64,000 nucleotides of DNA from the NCBI RefSeq assembly GCF_037094685.1, contig NZ_CP146614.1:1612001-1676000 (forward strand), in the 5' to 3' direction. This document shows positions 1-7,734 of this stretch, piece by piece (the stretch's first letter is position 1; every line of letters starts with the position of its first letter). The translations under genes and the position numbers were made by a program. Under the pieces are notes generated by a model, which saw only the letters and a list, made by a program, of their open reading frames with translations, did no database searches and was not told the DNA's origin. The DNA is from Massilia sp. METH4. GTDB taxonomy: Bacteria; Pseudomonadota; Gammaproteobacteria; Burkholderiales; Burkholderiaceae_D.

Positions 1-268
1 TTTATATGGCTTGGGGCCGAAGATTGAACACAGTCAAGTAAGAGTGTGTGACGACACTATTCCGCGCAAGCCGCTCCGCTCGAGCATGACCGACGGCGCC
101 GCAGTGGCATGATCGGCGAAGAGGTATGGGCGCATCGCTAGCTCCTGGAAAACAAGTCTTGCCATCCTATCCAGCGTCACCCGAAACTGTCCGCACACAC
201 ATGTCGGCTTTTTGTCATAAATTTGTCGGCACAGGTTTTCAAGGCATTGTTTCTTATACAATTGCAAC
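1..268. promoter_or_regulatory. Upstream region of the sensor kinase; direct repeat TGTCGGC
   Basis: No convincing gene is seen here; the open frame crossing it on the minus strand is antisense to the kinase. Two identical heptamers TGTCGGC lie at 202-208 and 224-230, 22 bp apart (two helical turns). That is the geometry of direct-repeat sites bound by OmpR-class response regulators. A TATACAAT box at 255-262 sits only 7 bases before the kinase ATG. The operator and promoter roles are inferred. Confidence 0.3.
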
Positions 269-1573
269 ATGAACCGCCTGTTTCTACGCTTCTTCATCCT
301 TGTGATGCTGTCGATCAGCGTGGCGGCCTTCATCGTGTACTTCACCATCGACCGGCTGTTCGGCGACCCGCTGGCGAACATCGCCCGCAACCAGGCGGCG
401 GCACAGATCTTCCTGCTCGAGCAATACGTGGACCAGGCCCCGGCGGACGGCTGGCTCGACCGCCTGAACAAGGTGCGCGAAGTGTCGGAAGTGCGCTTCG
501 ACCTGATCCCGAACACCAGCGCGCGCGAGCAACTGTCCACGGCCGAGCGCGAGGCCTTCGACCGGGGCGAGGTGGTGATCGACCTGGCCAGCCGCTCGCT
601 GTACCGCCGCGTCGACCTGACCGGGGACAAGTACATCGGCAGCGACGAAGAAGCGATCCACGCGCAAAACCTCCCGATCGACATCAAGGTGGCCTTGCAG
701 ATGGAGGCGGTGCGCTACCTGATCGTGGCGCTGGCCCTGCTGGTGCCGATCGGCTTCTGGTCGCGCGCGCACTGGCGGGGCTTGCAGCAACTGATGAAGG
801 TGGCGGACGAGTTCGGCGCCGGCCAGCTGAAAGCGCGCGCGGAAATGAAGCACGGCGACAGCATCTACCCGCTGGCCGAGCGCATCAACCACATGGCGGG
901 CCGCATCGAAACACTGCTCGAGTCGCAGCGCGGCCTGCTGCACTCCGTATCGCACGAAATCCGCACGCCGATCGCGCGCCTGGAATTCGCCTTCGAGCTG
1001 TTGCACGACACGGCCGAAGACACGCTGCTGCAAAAGCGCATCGGCAGCATGCAGGATGACCTGACGGAACTGAAGTCGCTCGTCAATGAGCTACTGGGCA
1101 TGGCGCGACTGGACAGCGACCAGCCGCTGCGCTACGAAACCTTCGACCTCACCGAGGCCTTGCGCAGCTGCGCCAACTCGCTGCCGCCCGCGACCGTATC
1201 GCTCGACGTTTCGGTGCCCGACGGCATGGGCACCTACTACGGCGATTGCCGCCTGCTGATGCGCGCCACCGGCAACCTGCTGCGCAATGCGCAGAAATAC
1301 GCGAACAGCAAAGTGGCGCTCTCCGCGATCAGCAAGCTGGGCGGCGTGACGATCACCGTGGATGACGACGGCCCCGGCATTCCCGAAGAAGAAAGGGAAA
1401 GGGTGTTCGAACCCTTCTACCGGCTCGACCGTTCACGCGACCGCAACACCGGCGGCTTCGGGCTGGGCCTGTCGATTGCCGGCAAGGCCGTGTCGCTGCA
1501 CGGCGGCAAGCTCACGATCGAAACCTCACCGCTGGGAGGCGCCCGTTTCACGATCAGTTTGCCCCCTGCCTAG
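269..1573 (+). CDS. Sensor histidine kinase, RstB-like
   Basis: A 434-residue inner-membrane histidine kinase. TM1 covers residues 8-25, a periplasmic loop follows to about 145, TM2 is about 148-165, then a HAMP-like linker. The phospho-acceptor is His229 in a SHEIRTP box. The ATPase domain shows the N box (NLLRNAQKYA) and glycine boxes DDGPGIP and GGFGLGL. Length and order match the RstB/EnvZ class. No response regulator gene is adjacent in the window; the partner may lie upstream of base 1. No clear Shine-Dalgarno precedes the ATG. Its 3' end overlaps the convergent yihY gene by 20 bases. The stimulus is unknown. Confidence 0.9.
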   Translation: MNRLFLRFFILVMLSISVAAFIVYFTIDRLFGDPLANIARNQAAAQIFLLEQYVDQAPADGWLDRLNKVREVSEVRFDLIPNTSAREQLSTAEREAFDRGEVVIDLASRSLYRRVDLTGDKYIGSDEEAIHAQNLPIDIKVALQMEAVRYLIVALALLVPIGFWSRAHWRGLQQLMKVADEFGAGQLKARAEMKHGDSIYPLAERINHMAGRIETLLESQRGLLHSVSHEIRTPIARLEFAFELLHDTAEDTLLQKRIGSMQDDLTELKSLVNELLGMARLDSDQPLRYETFDLTEALRSCANSLPPATVSLDVSVPDGMGTYYGDCRLLMRATGNLLRNAQKYANSKVALSAISKLGGVTITVDDDGPGIPEEERERVFEPFYRLDRSRDRNTGGFGLGLSIAGKAVSLHGGKLTIETSPLGGARFTISLPPA

Positions 1574-2468
1574 GCGCCGTCAGCTGGGTGACGACGTCCG
1601 GCGCGCCGTGCACCACCTTCTCATATTCGGCAATCACCTGCGCGCCGAACAGCAGCAGCGTGGCGCCGATCTCCAGGCTGAACATCACCACGATCGCCGT
1701 CGTCATCGACCCGTACACCACGTTCACCTGCGACAGCGTGGAGAAATACCAGACGAGCACATGCCGCGCGATTTCCCACAGCACCGTGGCGGTGACGCCG
1801 CCGATCAGCGCATGCTGCCAGCTCAGCCGGCCGACCGGCATCACCATGTAGATCGACGACAGCAGCAGCACCTCGCCGGCCAGCCCCAGCATGTACAGCA
1901 GCGCGCCCGACAAGCCCTGCAAGGACCATTCGACACCGAACAGGCGCACGCTTTCCGCGCCGATGACTTGCAGGCTGCCCGCCACCAGCGTAACGATCAG
2001 CGCACCAATGCCCAGGCAGAGGATGTAGCAGTAAGGGAGGATGGCCGAAACCAGGTAATGCCGCCGCCGCACGGCCACGCGATGGATGAAGATCACGCAC
2101 ATCGCGTTTTCCAGCACCGTAAAGGCGAGCGAACTGAAGAACAGCATCGTCAGCACGAGGAACCAGCCGACCAGGTCGCGGTGGTCGAGGAAATGCGCGA
2201 CCTCGTCCACGATGGCGCGCGACTGGCCCGGCACCAGCCATTCCAGGTAATGGCCGATCGTCTCGATGAGCTCGGCCGGATCGATCACGTGCGACAGCGC
2301 CACCACCACCAGCATCAGCAGCGGCACGATCGACAGCAGCGAGTAATACGCCACCGCGCCGGCCAGCAGCAGGCCCTGGTTCGCGCGGAAGCCTCGCAGG
2401 CATTGCAGCGCGAACCGCAGCGGATGGCCGAGCACGACGGCGACAGCCTGGCGGTTGAGGATTGGCAT
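1554..2468 (-). CDS. YihY/BrkB family inner-membrane protein
   Basis: A 304-residue protein with about six hydrophobic segments and the family signature near the N-terminus, GAVAYYSLLSIVPLL at about residues 37-51. The family was once labelled ribonuclease BN, which is now considered wrong for YihY; some members are linked to envelope or virulence phenotypes. The mature function is not established. It is monocistronic by appearance and overlaps the convergent kinase gene by 20 bases at the 3' end. Confidence 0.9.
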   Translation of the reverse strand: MPILNRQAVAVVLGHPLRFALQCLRGFRANQGLLLAGAVAYYSLLSIVPLLMLVVVALSHVIDPAELIETIGHYLEWLVPGQSRAIVDEVAHFLDHRDLVGWFLVLTMLFFSSLAFTVLENAMCVIFIHRVAVRRRHYLVSAILPYCYILCLGIGALIVTLVAGSLQVIGAESVRLFGVEWSLQGLSGALLYMLGLAGEVLLLSSIYMVMPVGRLSWQHALIGGVTATVLWEIARHVLVWYFSTLSQVNVVYGSMTTAIVVMFSLEIGATLLLFGAQVIAEYEKVVHGAPDVVTQLTAPRQGAN

Positions 2469-2529
2469 GATGCCGATTCTAGCGAGGCTGTTGCCGGCGC
2501 GACGCCCGGCTGAGCGGGGCCGGTGAAAG

Positions 2530-3108
2530 CTAAATCAGTTCGATAGCCTTGCGGAGCAGGATGCAGGTTTGTGCGAGACCCTGCTGTTCATAAGTCGCGA
2601 TGAACTCCTCCGCGGTCTTTGCCGGCTTTTTCAACCGTTCGCGGCACGCCTTCACGATGCCGAGCATCCCGATCGGGTCGAGGGCGTACTGAGCAACCAG
2701 AAAGTCGTCCGGGTGCAGAATTTCGATCTGATGCGACGCGACCGATTTCTCCGGAAAATCCTTCAGGTTGAAGGTGACGATCGCATTGGCATGCCCGACG
2801 ATGGCGCTGGCGAGCACGTGCCGGTCATCCGCATCAGGAAGATGGAGAGACTCGATCAGGTATTCGTAGTTTTCGACGAGGCAGTCTTCGACCGCGCTAT
2901 TCATCAACTCGACAGCCCTGGCAAGCTGTTGTGGTGTCAGGTCAGGTCTTTTCGCCAGCAGGTTGCGCGTCCATTCGTCATGGATGCGCTCCGTCCAGCG
3001 GGCACGGAATACTCCCTCGGCCGCAAGGCTGATAAGCAGGTCACGCAGCGGAGCCGGATACAGGACGCAAGCATCCAGCACGGCCGTGTACTGGTAGTAG
3101 CCTGCCAT
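2530..3108 (-). CDS. PIN-domain ribonuclease, probable toxin
   Basis: A 192-residue PIN-domain protein of the PIN_3 kind. Candidate metal ligands are Asp12 (VLDACVLYP), Glu45 (HDEW), Asp92/Asp94/Asp95 (PDADDRHV) and Asp117. PIN domains are Mg-dependent endoribonucleases and most small ones are toxins that cleave tRNA or mRNA. It starts 11 bases after the stop of the upstream excisionase-like gene, so the pair is a two-gene operon with the DNA-binding partner first, as in typical type II systems. At 192 residues it is longer than VapC (about 130), with about 60 extra C-terminal residues. The RNA target cannot be read from the sequence. Confidence 0.8.
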   Translation of the reverse strand: MAGYYQYTAVLDACVLYPAPLRDLLISLAAEGVFRARWTERIHDEWTRNLLAKRPDLTPQQLARAVELMNSAVEDCLVENYEYLIESLHLPDADDRHVLASAIVGHANAIVTFNLKDFPEKSVASHQIEILHPDDFLVAQYALDPIGMLGIVKACRERLKKPAKTAEEFIATYEQQGLAQTCILLRKAIELI

Positions 3109-3119
3109 CAGCTGCCCCG

Positions 3120-3584
3120 TTAGTATCCCATATCGAGCTCTTGTGCCTGATCGGCCAGTTCCTGCAAGGCCTTGTGCGACGCTTGCCGTCGTGCTTCCTT
3201 GTATGCGACAACATCTTCGAACCGGATGCGCCGGTGCGTTCCAACCTTATGGAATGGGATTTTTCCTTCATCCAGCAGGCGTACCAGATAGGGGCGGGAT
3301 ACGTTCAGGAACATTGCCGCTTCCTGCGTCGTCACATCCAGTTCCTTGGGCATAATGGCGACGGCTTTACCTTGCGCCAGCGAACCCAGCATGTCGGCGA
3401 AAAGACGCAGCACTTTCGGAGGGAGCTTGAGTTGCGGCGCATCTTCGATGTTCTCCGCACCTTCCGCAACGATCGCGATATTGACTGCGCGTGAATGATC
3501 CAATGCACTGACAATGCAACGCTGAGCCGCCTTGGCAAGCTCGACTTCTTCCTTGCTGTCCAGCCGGTCGGTCACTTCGGACAT
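3120..3584 (-). CDS. Excisionase-type HTH protein, probable antitoxin
   Basis: A 154-residue protein. The C-terminal half (about residues 83-130) is a MerR/excisionase winged-helix domain with the motifs TTQEAAMFLNVSRPYLVRLL and HKVGTHRRI. The N-terminal half has no recognised domain. The second ATG of an ATG-AAA-ATG string is preferred because AGGAG lies 6 bases before it; the first ATG directly abuts the AGGAG. It is the first gene of a two-gene operon with the PIN nuclease. Antitoxin function is inferred from the order and the DNA-binding domain. A palindrome just downstream of its predicted promoter suggests autorepression. Confidence 0.78.
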   Translation of the reverse strand: MSEVTDRLDSKEEVELAKAAQRCIVSALDHSRAVNIAIVAEGAENIEDAPQLKLPPKVLRLFADMLGSLAQGKAVAIMPKELDVTTQEAAMFLNVSRPYLVRLLDEGKIPFHKVGTHRRIRFEDVVAYKEARRQASHKALQELADQAQELDMGY

Positions 3585-3656
3585 TTTCATCTCCTGTTAC
3601 TCGTGCAAAAAGCTACCTCGCAGGAAGGCGGGGCTTGACTCGAGGCTACGACTATC

Positions 3657-3709
3657 TACAACTTTTCTAGTTGTAAATGAATTCTACGAAATTAACGAAA
3701 TAAACGCAA
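3657..3709 (-). promoter_or_regulatory. Promoter and operator of the PIN/HTH toxin-antitoxin operon
   Basis: Read on the minus strand, a -35 TTGCGT (3704-3709) and a -10 TAGAAT (3681-3686) are separated by exactly 17 bases. Directly after them lies a perfect inverted repeat, TACAACT-5 nt-AGTTGTA (3657-3675), where it would cover the transcription start. This fits repression by the HTH antitoxin. The region is clearly AT-rich against its surroundings. Function is predicted only. Confidence 0.6.
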
Positions 3710-3721
3710 CCAACGGTACGA

Positions 3722-4798
3722 TTACCGCACCGCCCGCTCCAGCAGGGTCAACGTCTGCCGCCCCGTATCCATGCGCGCCCGGATACCCATCGGCAAGGTG
3801 AATTGATGCCGGATGTGCCCGAACGACCATCCGGTCACGGCCGGGATCGCGAGCGGCCGCAGGTGCTGGTCGGTGGTTTCGTCCAGCGTGAGCGAGGGGC
3901 CGTCGCCGGCAGGGCCGCAGCCTTCGAAGATGCCGAGCATGATGCCGGCGGCGGTGCGGAACGGCTGGTTCAGGTCCAGCTGCATCATCATGCGGTCGAC
4001 GCGGTATGGTTCCTCGTTCACTTCCTCGAGGAACAGCAGCGTGTCGCGGATATCGGCTGCGTAGGGCGTGCCGGCGAGCGCACTCACCAGTGCCAGGTTG
4101 CCGCCCATCAGGCGCCCGCTCGCCGTACCGGGCACCACGGTGCGCAATGCGTAATGCGCGTTGTCCGGCTCGTAATAGGCCTTGCGGCTGTTTTGCAGCG
4201 CCATCGGGATCACGTATTCGTCTTCCGGCCGCATCAGCACGTTCAGCAAGTGTTCGGCGGAGTAACCGGACAGCGTGGACATGCCCACCGGGCCGTGGAA
4301 CGTGACGAGCCCCGCATACTGATGGATGGCGAGGTGCAGTGCCGTGATGTCGGAATACCCGACCAGGATCTTCGCGTGGCGCCGGATCAGCGCGTAGTCG
4401 AGGTGCGGCAGCAGCTGCATCGCGCCCGAGCCGCCACGGATCGCCCAGATCGCCTTTACGTCGGGATCGGTGAACATGCCGTGCAGGTCGTCGCGCCGGT
4501 GCTGCCAGGGGCCGGCGTAGTTGCCCAGCACTTCTTCCAGGTAGCGGCCCAGCTTCACCTTGAAGCCGAGCGCCGCGGTGTTGGCGATGGCCTTGTCGAT
4601 CGCCGCGCGCGACACCTGGCCGGCGGGGGTGACGAGGCCGATGGTGTCGCCGGGCAGCAGCCGGGGCGGTTTGATCAGTTGCATGGGTTTTCGCTGCGGG
4701 GACGAACGGGGCGCCGCCACCGCGGGAAAAACGGTGGCGGCCAGCGAGGCAGCGACCGAGGTTGCCAATAAGCGGCCGAAGCCGCGCCGGTCGATCAC
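3722..4798 (-). CDS. LD-carboxypeptidase (peptidase S66), Tat-exported
   Basis: A 358-residue homologue of LdcA, which removes the terminal D-Ala from muropeptide tetrapeptides. The Ser-Glu-His triad is visible: Ser149 in VGYSDITALH, Glu258 in LFLEEVNEEPYRVDRM and His328 in FGHIRHQ. The N-terminus MIDRRGFGRLLA followed by a hydrophobic stretch and AVAAP resembles a twin-arginine signal, so the enzyme is probably periplasmic. Classical E. coli LdcA is cytoplasmic. It lies 4 bases downstream of the TonB receptor and is presumably cotranscribed with it, which suggests processing of imported wall peptides. Confidence 0.88.
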   Translation of the reverse strand: MIDRRGFGRLLATSVAASLAATVFPAVAAPRSSPQRKPMQLIKPPRLLPGDTIGLVTPAGQVSRAAIDKAIANTAALGFKVKLGRYLEEVLGNYAGPWQHRRDDLHGMFTDPDVKAIWAIRGGSGAMQLLPHLDYALIRRHAKILVGYSDITALHLAIHQYAGLVTFHGPVGMSTLSGYSAEHLLNVLMRPEDEYVIPMALQNSRKAYYEPDNAHYALRTVVPGTASGRLMGGNLALVSALAGTPYAADIRDTLLFLEEVNEEPYRVDRMMMQLDLNQPFRTAAGIMLGIFEGCGPAGDGPSLTLDETTDQHLRPLAIPAVTGWSFGHIRHQFTLPMGIRARMDTGRQTLTLLERAVR

Positions 4799-4802
4799 TC
4801 CG

Positions 4803-7556
4803 TCAGAAGAACTTGTACTTCAGGTTGAACGACAGCGCCCGGCCGCGCGGGTCGGCCACGCGCGGGTCCCAGCCGGCGCCCACCACCTCGTCGACGTTGT
4901 GCGCGGTGAACGGCGGGTCTTCGTCGAACAGGTTCTGGATGCCGACCGTGAGCGTGGTGTTCGGAAAGCCCGTATAGGTGGCCGACAGGTCGTACTTCGT
5001 GTAGTGGTGCACGCGCGGGTCGAAGCCGGCCGGGAAGCCGCTCTTGCCGCCGTTCGGCACCTGGTCGTTGTAGCCGGAGGCATAGCGTTGCAGCAGCAGC
5101 GCGCTCCAGTTGCCCTTCGAGACCGTCACGCTGGCGGTGTGCTTCCAGCGCAGGTACACGTCGCGCGTGCTGAACTGGCTGACCTGCTCTTTGTAGTCCT
5201 GCCCCTCGAACTCGGCGAACTTGAAGCTGTCCATGTAGGTGCCGTCCAGCACCGCTGCGTACTTGTAGCCATTGTAGCTGCCATCGTAGCGCAGCCCCAC
5301 GTCCACGCCGCGCGTCTTCAGCCCCGTCGCGTTGATCCAGCCGGCTTCCACGTGGTCGATCACGCCGGTGGCCGGGTCGCGCACGATGTACTGCTGCAGG
5401 TACTGCCAGTTCTGCAGCACGATCTGCGGCGTGCGGTTGATGATGCGGTCCTTGATGTTGATCGCCCACCAGTCCAGCGACACCGAGAAGTTCCTGAACG
5501 GTTCGGCGACGATGCCCAGCGTGCCCTGCTTGGACGTTTCCGGCCGCAGGTTCGGGTTACCGCCCGTGTTGTAGTCCAGGCGCGGGATCGCGCAGAAGTC
5601 CGGATTGCCCGGGTTCCTCGCGCAGCCTTCCTGGTCGATCACGCCATTCGGCAATTCCTGCGACAGGCGGCCGGCGTACAGCTGGGTGAAGCTGGGCGCC
5701 AGGAAGCCCTTGCTGGCCGAGCCGCGCAGCAGCAGCCGCTCGGTGGGCTGGTAGCGGAACGCCACTTTCGGGTTCGTGGTGGCGCCCACCAGGCTGTAGT
5801 TGTCCTTGCGGATCGCCAGCTGCACTTCCAGGTCCTTCAGCACCGGCACCAGCGCCTCGGCATACACGGCGCGAACATAGCGCGTGGCCTGCTCCAGGTT
5901 CGCATTGCCGGGCGCCAGCAGGATCTTCGTCGCATCCACGTCCTGCCCGAACGAATAGGTTTCCTTGCGCAGGTCGAAGCCGGCCGCCATCGACACGGCG
6001 CCGGCCGGCAGGTTGAACACCTCGCCGGAAATCGCGCCGTCGAATTGCGTCATCGTCGTGCGGCCATGCTGGAAGGGGCCGTAATACTTGGTCGATTCGA
6101 TCAGGTCCATCGCCTCCTGCGTCTGCGACTGGCCGGCGCCCACCCAGGGATTGATGATGCCGGTGCCGAGGGCGGCGTACAGCTTGTCCGTCCATGCATA
6201 GCCGTTCACCAGGTCCATCTGCGCCTTGCTGCCCGATTTCGACAGGCCCAGCTTGTAGTCGTACCTGCCGGCCAGCGTGCCTTCCAGCGCCACCAGCGCG
6301 CGGTAGTTATCGAGCACGATATCCTGCGTGCGGTTGCCCACCGCCGAGGCGCGCCACTTGTACAGGATCGGCCTGGTGCGGTCGTAGGTGGAAATATACG
6401 GCGACAGGTCCTGGTAATACGGACCGTTCACAGGGTATGCATTGCCGGCGGCCAGCGTGGTGGAAATCTGCAGCGGCGTCAGTTCCGCCGTGGTTTCCGT
6501 GCGCGAGCCGAGCAGTTCCACGAACATGCGGTGGTCGGCATTCAACTTGAAGGTGCCGCGCGACACGCCCGTGGTGCGCTCCACCGGGAACGTCATCACG
6601 TAGTCGCCGCCGTAGTCATACGCGCACGAATATCTCGTGCGCGTGATCGGCGTGACATTGGTCCACAGTTCGCTGGCGTACTGCGACATGCCGGGCACGG
6701 AATCGCAGTTGCCCTGCAGGCTCAACAGGCTGGCTTGCAGGTAGGTCGTGCTGTCGCCCGGCATGCGGAAACCGGTGCCCAGCGCCGAGCCGGCGCCCGT
6801 GAGGATATTGGCGTACGGCGTGCCGGTGGTATCGGGAGACAGGCCGCGCCACGGCTGGTAGCCATTGGCGAAGTCGCGCTGGCTCGAGGCAAGCTTGTCG
6901 TTCACGTCGCGCGTCACGCTGGCCATCACGTTCCAGCCGTCGGTGTCCAGGTTGCCCACGCCGCCCAGCAGCGAGTAGCGGCGCTCCATACCGCCGCCCG
7001 CTTCCGTGCCGTTCAGGGTGGTCGCAGCTTCCAGGCCCTGGTAATCCGTCTTGAGGATGAAATTGACCACGCCGCCGATCGCATCGGTGCCGTAGATCGC
7101 GGAGGCGCCATCCTTCAGGATTTCCACGCGCGCGATCGCCACCAGCGGGATCGAGTTCAGGTCCACGGCCTTGCCGCTGCCGCCGTTGTTGCCCATGCGG
7201 CGGCCATTGAGCAGCACCAGCGTGGCATTCGGACCGAGGCCGCGCAGCGAGGCAAACGACGCACCGCCGGACGTGCGGTCGGCATCGGCGCCGAACACGT
7301 TATTGCCGGACGTGGCGTTGTCCGCCCCCGTGCCGTTGGCCGACACGAGGCGCAGCAATTGCTCGGCATTCGTCACGCCGGCCTTCTGGATGGTGTCGAG
7401 CGTGATCGTCTGCACCGGCAGCGCGCCTTCCCTGGCCACGCGCTTGATGCTCGAACCGGTGATCTCCACGCGCTGCATGGGCTGCGCATCCTGCGCGACG
7501 GCCGGCCCCACGACACCCATCAGCGCAATCATGTGCGCCAGCTTCTTAACCTTCAC
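4803..7556 (-). CDS. TonB-dependent outer-membrane receptor, probably for peptides or muropeptides
   Basis: A 917-residue receptor. A GTG start is chosen because GGGAG lies 6 bases before it and it gives a clean signal peptide (MKVKKLAHMIALMGVVGPAVAQ, written here as read from GTG to about residue 21). After it come a TonB-box-like VEITGS and the plug-domain motifs LRGLGPNATLVLLNGRR and RVEILKDGASAIYGTDAIGGV. The protein ends in an aromatic-rich last strand (SFNLKYKFF). The substrate is not determined by sequence. The downstream LD-carboxypeptidase and upstream peptide-binding protein point to peptide or cell-wall fragment uptake rather than iron. Confidence 0.85.
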   Translation of the reverse strand: MKVKKLAHMIALMGVVGPAVAQDAQPMQRVEITGSSIKRVAREGALPVQTITLDTIQKAGVTNAEQLLRLVSANGTGADNATSGNNVFGADADRTSGGASFASLRGLGPNATLVLLNGRRMGNNGGSGKAVDLNSIPLVAIARVEILKDGASAIYGTDAIGGVVNFILKTDYQGLEAATTLNGTEAGGGMERRYSLLGGVGNLDTDGWNVMASVTRDVNDKLASSQRDFANGYQPWRGLSPDTTGTPYANILTGAGSALGTGFRMPGDSTTYLQASLLSLQGNCDSVPGMSQYASELWTNVTPITRTRYSCAYDYGGDYVMTFPVERTTGVSRGTFKLNADHRMFVELLGSRTETTAELTPLQISTTLAAGNAYPVNGPYYQDLSPYISTYDRTRPILYKWRASAVGNRTQDIVLDNYRALVALEGTLAGRYDYKLGLSKSGSKAQMDLVNGYAWTDKLYAALGTGIINPWVGAGQSQTQEAMDLIESTKYYGPFQHGRTTMTQFDGAISGEVFNLPAGAVSMAAGFDLRKETYSFGQDVDATKILLAPGNANLEQATRYVRAVYAEALVPVLKDLEVQLAIRKDNYSLVGATTNPKVAFRYQPTERLLLRGSASKGFLAPSFTQLYAGRLSQELPNGVIDQEGCARNPGNPDFCAIPRLDYNTGGNPNLRPETSKQGTLGIVAEPFRNFSVSLDWWAINIKDRIINRTPQIVLQNWQYLQQYIVRDPATGVIDHVEAGWINATGLKTRGVDVGLRYDGSYNGYKYAAVLDGTYMDSFKFAEFEGQDYKEQVSQFSTRDVYLRWKHTASVTVSKGNWSALLLQRYASGYNDQVPNGGKSGFPAGFDPRVHHYTKYDLSATYTGFPNTTLTVGIQNLFDEDPPFTAHNVDEVVGAGWDPRVADPRGRALSFNLKYKFF

Positions 7557-7705
7557 GGCCTTCTCCCGATGTTCAAGTGGTGCTCGCCGGCCCTCGCTTC
7601 CGGTCCGCATGGATGGGTGGCGCCGTCATGGCGGCTGCCTATCCCGCGCCGGGTCAGGGTAGCGCGATGAAATTCGCGCCAGCCAATGAAAATTGCAAAC
7701 CCGGC

Positions 7706-7723
7706 CATAACTTTATGGAATGC
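7706..7723. promoter_or_regulatory. Shared motif CATAACTTTATGGAATGC upstream of the TonB receptor
   Basis: Lies in the 178-base gap between the TonB receptor and the binding-protein gene. It contains a perfect inverted repeat CCATAA-AG-TTATGG when read on the minus strand. Sixteen-position matches ATAACTTTNNNGNATG recur at 9521 (plus) and 20972 (minus), each next to cell-wall turnover genes. A common regulator is inferred; its identity is unknown. The rest of the gap holds nothing I recognise. Confidence 0.35.
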
Positions 7724-7734
7724 ATAACAAGATG

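Noticed and set aside
34..687. Minus-strand open frame crossing the left end of the kinase gene
   Set aside because: Most of it is antisense to the kinase and the rest has no ribosome site or recognisable domain.
4560..7670. Plus-strand open frame of about 1000 codons over the TonB receptor
   Set aside because: Composition is that of an antisense shadow, while the minus strand shows a signal peptide, plug motifs and a proper terminal strand.
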